From Acetobacteraceae bacterium (GTDB taxonomy: Bacteria > Pseudomonadota > Alphaproteobacteria > Acetobacterales > Acetobacteraceae), in assembly GCA_027311485.1 (NCBI GenBank), contig DAICYU010000179.1, forward strand, positions 1 to 7,773: a stretch of DNA of 7,773 bases, given 5' to 3'. A program made the position numbers and the translations under genes. The notes below the pieces were generated by a model that saw nothing but the letters and a program-made list of their open reading frames with translations, was not told the origin of the DNA and searched no databases. Shown here in pieces: positions 7,201 to 7,773 of the stretch (position 1 is its first letter; every line of letters begins with the position of its first letter).

Positions 7201-7617
7201 TCCTCACCGTTCACGCTCACGCTTCCAGCCGCAAGCACCGTTGCCGCGGGAACCGGTTTTACCTTCTCGGCGCTCGGTGCCGGACCGGTGGGCATCGTCC
7301 CGCTGGGGCAGGATTCGATCGACGCCGGCCCGATCACGCTGCACACGAACGACCGCTATCACATCGTGTCCGACGGCGCTGGCGCCTGGCGGGAAATATT
7401 TCGCACAAACGCCGTATCGCCTTACTTTTCAGGCCCGATCGTCCTGCCGTCCTATACGGTTGCCACGCTTCCCGGTGGCATGAGCGCTGGTGCCAAAGCG
7501 TTCGCATCGAACGGGCTGAAACCCGGCGAACCGCCCGGCGCCGGCACGGGTGTCGAGGTTTTCTTCGATGGCAGACGATGGATCTCTTCCTGCTCCGGCA
7601 CGCCGGTGAGCGCGTAA
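4237..7617 (+). CDS. Giant modular tail fibre with 13-repeat shaft
   Basis: This 1126-residue fibre begins at GTG. Residues 1-42 form an anchor (MPTIDQLAPATS...SQGG.ARKIT) shared with the next gene, and residues 98-121 are a degenerate second copy. Between them lies GVATGNGTPSAVTVGANLVLSGATLSA-type fibre sequence. Residues 157-611 are the shaft: 13 copies of GGSLTGxLxLAGDPxxxLQAATKxYVD, a repeat class common in phage fibres that trimerise. Residues 619-660 (INVCLPPYNAKLDGTTDDTA, then VIYVPNGT) resemble the neck of pectate-lyase-like tailspikes. Residues about 700-1000 are beta-rich (HVSRYIQAVRQ, QIWAACLEYRD, TSGPAVEIS). The end has FTLTLPAASTVAAGTGFTF, NDRYHIVSDGAGAWREI, then SGPIVLPSYTVATLPGG and GTGVEVFFDGRRWIS, a tip arrangement I remember from other alphaproteobacterial phage fibres. 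No catalytic site is recognisable, so host binding without depolymerase activity is the best guess. No chaperone gene is seen beside it. Confidence 0.9.
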   Translation: MPTIDQLAPATSAADSDEFIVSQGGIARKITRAQVLNGVQPQISVPVGTLLGGVATGNGTPSAVTVGANLVLSGATLSATAAPFSLGAQPAGTVPAPSDLIAMAQNGTNVAVTYRQLLSGISAAGNVDVSLATVRPNGAVTAQPLSTLIADLLPVSGGSLTGTLSLATNPLKPLDAASKGYVDERITATLPLTGGSMSGELLLAGPPLGANDAATKAYVDTASATRLSIGGGSLGGPLVLAGDPTSPQQAATKQYADLKLSRAGDSMTGTLVLASAPAAQLDAATKGYVDGTVATSLPLAGGTMLGAVLLASDPTFNGQAATKQYVDQRVLRAGDTLTGSLTLVGNPTQSLHAASKGYVDGQIGTAVARGGSSMTGALLLASDPATALQAATKQYADTKISRNGDSLTGYLVLNAAPAAGLHAATKAYVDNAVLTGAFQSGGSFGGMVYLAGDPVAPLQAVTKRYSDTHLLRTGDTLTGALTLAGDPSAPYQAATKGYVDAQSQTLVSRAGASLTGSLYLSADPTVPLQASTKHYVDAAVGTALPLAGGSLTGILSLAGAPQAPAHAATKLYVDGQIAGSLAQAGGSMAGPLTLAGAPTTPLQAATKSYVDANPNAERVINVCLPPYNAKLDGTTDDTAAFKAAYEAAPAGSVIYVPNGTTVLQQPGGWGVSLTKRVKWVVDGTVLPDGTPLATAIPTDGGPASLSLPGFVAGNSAASVTTSQSASQPTDFAVQHSAYIVNHTGGTPTVITNTRADTIIYNSPANFVWNGLDRLIWAGIQTPDGSAPAQHVSRYIQAVRQGATTGPQGQQLPQPQIWAACLEYRDATGQPSSITGASLTVEMDWFGNGLDDANTRTIQSLVVGQANTSGPAVEISNVIGVWLNAGASGSAKTIFAINLPFSSAVLDTTNAQQINNAPVLRMAAGQAIAFEAGNTKRLQYDSVTNTLRWYDGIMSFPVGRGITVGWQNVFGSSTNVPAYIAGNILFLVGSSPFTLTLPAASTVAAGTGFTFSALGAGPVGIVPLGQDSIDAGPITLHTNDRYHIVSDGAGAWREIFRTNAVSPYFSGPIVLPSYTVATLPGGMSAGAKAFASNGLKPGEPPGAGTGVEVFFDGRRWISSCSGTPVSA
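4705..6069 (+). repeat. Shaft repeat array: 13 units of 33 or 37 codons
   Basis: Thirteen in-frame units each begin GG/GD/GA/GS-(S/T)-(L/M/F)-x-G and end in (A/S/V)(T/S)K-x-Y-(V/A/S)-D plus a linker. Unit starts are at 4705, 4816, 4927, 5026, 5137, 5236, 5347, 5446, 5557, 5656, 5767, 5878 and 5989; the last is cut after YVD. Lengths in residues are 37, 37, 33, 37, 33, 37, 33, 37, 33, 37, 37, 37 and 27. The DNA copies differ by many synonymous changes (GGCTACGTCGAT, GGCTATGTCGAC and GGGTACGTGGAT all encode GYVD), so the array is old and kept at the protein level. Confidence 0.93.
4927..5766 (+). repeat. Higher-order 70-codon dimers inside the shaft (four copies)
   Basis: Units 3-10 alternate strictly 33, 37, 33, 37, 33, 37, 33, 37, giving four dimers of 70 residues (210 bases) at 4927, 5137, 5347 and 5557. 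The 33-residue units carry TK(Q/R)Y(A/V/S)D with a short linker ending (S/L)R(A/N/T)GD, whereas the 37-residue units mostly carry TK(G/A)YVD with a longer linker. The next units (11-13) are not alternating. This suggests the array grew by duplication of a two-unit block. Confidence 0.85.
6091..6219 (+). other. Pectate-lyase-like neck of the giant fibre, no visible enzyme
   Basis: Residues 619-661 of the fibre read INVCLPPYNAKLDGTTDDTA, then AFKAAYEAAPAGS and VIYVPNGTT. The (D)GxTDDTaAf.aA..aap.gs.iyvP.Gt pattern is the usual start of the right-handed beta-helix head of phage tailspike depolymerases. The following residues do not show the regular short beta-helix coils or an evident catalytic cluster, so this is probably a structural connector or a relict of a former depolymerase head. 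Confidence 0.6.
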
Positions 7618-7641
7618 GCCCGAATAGTCAGACGGAGCAAC

Positions 7642-7646
7642 AGAGA
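7642..7646 (+). promoter_or_regulatory. Weak ribosome binding site of the next fibre gene
   Basis: AGAGA lies five bases before the ATG at 7652. A better GGAG (7634-7637) is 14 bases away, which is longer than usual. Initiation is therefore probably weaker than at the GTG of the upstream fibre, though this is inference only. Confidence 0.35.
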
Positions 7647-7651
7647 ACGAC

Positions 7652-7773
7652 ATGCCAACGATATCACAACTGCCCGTCGCCACCAACGTTACGGCCGCAG
7701 ATACGGTTCCCATCAGCCAATCCGGCACGACCCGCGCAGCAGCAGTCGGTGAATTGCTGGCTTCGACACAGCC
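7652..7773 (+). CDS. Second tail fibre, N-terminal part (cut by window end), paralogue of the 4237 gene
   Basis: Forty complete codons are visible, starting MPTISQLPVATNV and continuing with AADTVPISQSGTTRAA and ELLASTQ. Aligned without gaps to the first 40 residues of the giant fibre, 15 positions are identical by my hand count, including MPTI, QL, AT, SQ.G and R. This is therefore a fibre gene with the same baseplate-anchoring end. The gene starts 34 bases after the previous stop. What follows the anchor (shaft repeats or a different head) cannot be seen. Confidence 0.8.
   Translation, partial: MPTISQLPVATNVTAADTVPISQSGTTRAAAVGELLASTQ

Noticed and set aside
7000..7773. Diversity-generating retroelement variable region at the fibre C-terminus
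   Set aside because: No template repeat, no reverse transcriptase and no cluster of AAC/AAT-type variable codons was seen in the window.

Overview
The window is a contiguous stretch of a tailed-phage baseplate and tail-fibre module. All genes lie on the plus strand and run in the order spike (partial), gp25-like wedge protein, baseplate J, gpI-like protein, glycine-rich fibre, small Ig-like protein, giant repeat fibre, and the start of another fibre. The V-W-J-I order matches the baseplate block of P2- and Mu-type contractile-tail phages, so the source is probably a myovirus-type prophage, a free phage or a tailocin. The DNA is GC-rich. Several proteins (the MPTI-start fibre anchor, the WPAKDPGDILDY protein, the fibre tip with VLPSYTVATLP) resemble what I remember from prophages of alphaproteobacteria, particularly Acetobacteraceae. 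The host call is an inference from memory, not a computed result. No integrase, attachment site, tRNA or host gene is visible.

Layout. Bases 1-122 hold the last 39 codons of a spike/baseplate V-type protein with an HxH metal-binding apex motif. Bases 122-2326 hold three baseplate genes joined by overlapping stop and start codons: the gp25-like wedge protein (122-508), baseplate J (505-1653) and the gpI-like protein (1643-2326). The coupling then loosens. A 417-residue fibre with a glycine-rich receptor-binding tip (2348-3601), a 160-residue putative fibre-tail adaptor (3677-4159) and a 1126-residue fibre (4237-7617) follow with gaps of 21, 75 and 77 bases. After 34 more bases a new fibre gene opens (7652 onward, cut by the window end); its first 40 residues are paralogous to the start of the 1126-residue fibre.

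How they work together. The spike, wedge, J and gpI-like proteins would build the baseplate at the end of the tail. The genes downstream would supply fibres that bind the host surface. At least two, probably three, different receptor-binding proteins are encoded in one cassette. The large fibre is modular: an anchor carrying an ungapped internal duplication, a shaft of 13 copies of a GGSLTG...AATKxYVD repeat arranged partly as alternating 33- and 37-residue units, a short pectate-lyase-like neck without a visible enzyme, a beta-rich middle and a conserved tip.

The gene content is a recognisable phage tail module rather than an undescribed system. The most interesting points are the higher-order period of the shaft repeat, the tandem paralogous fibres and the enzyme-less neck. 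There is no gene-free stretch longer than 77 bases, and no promoter or convincing terminator was seen.
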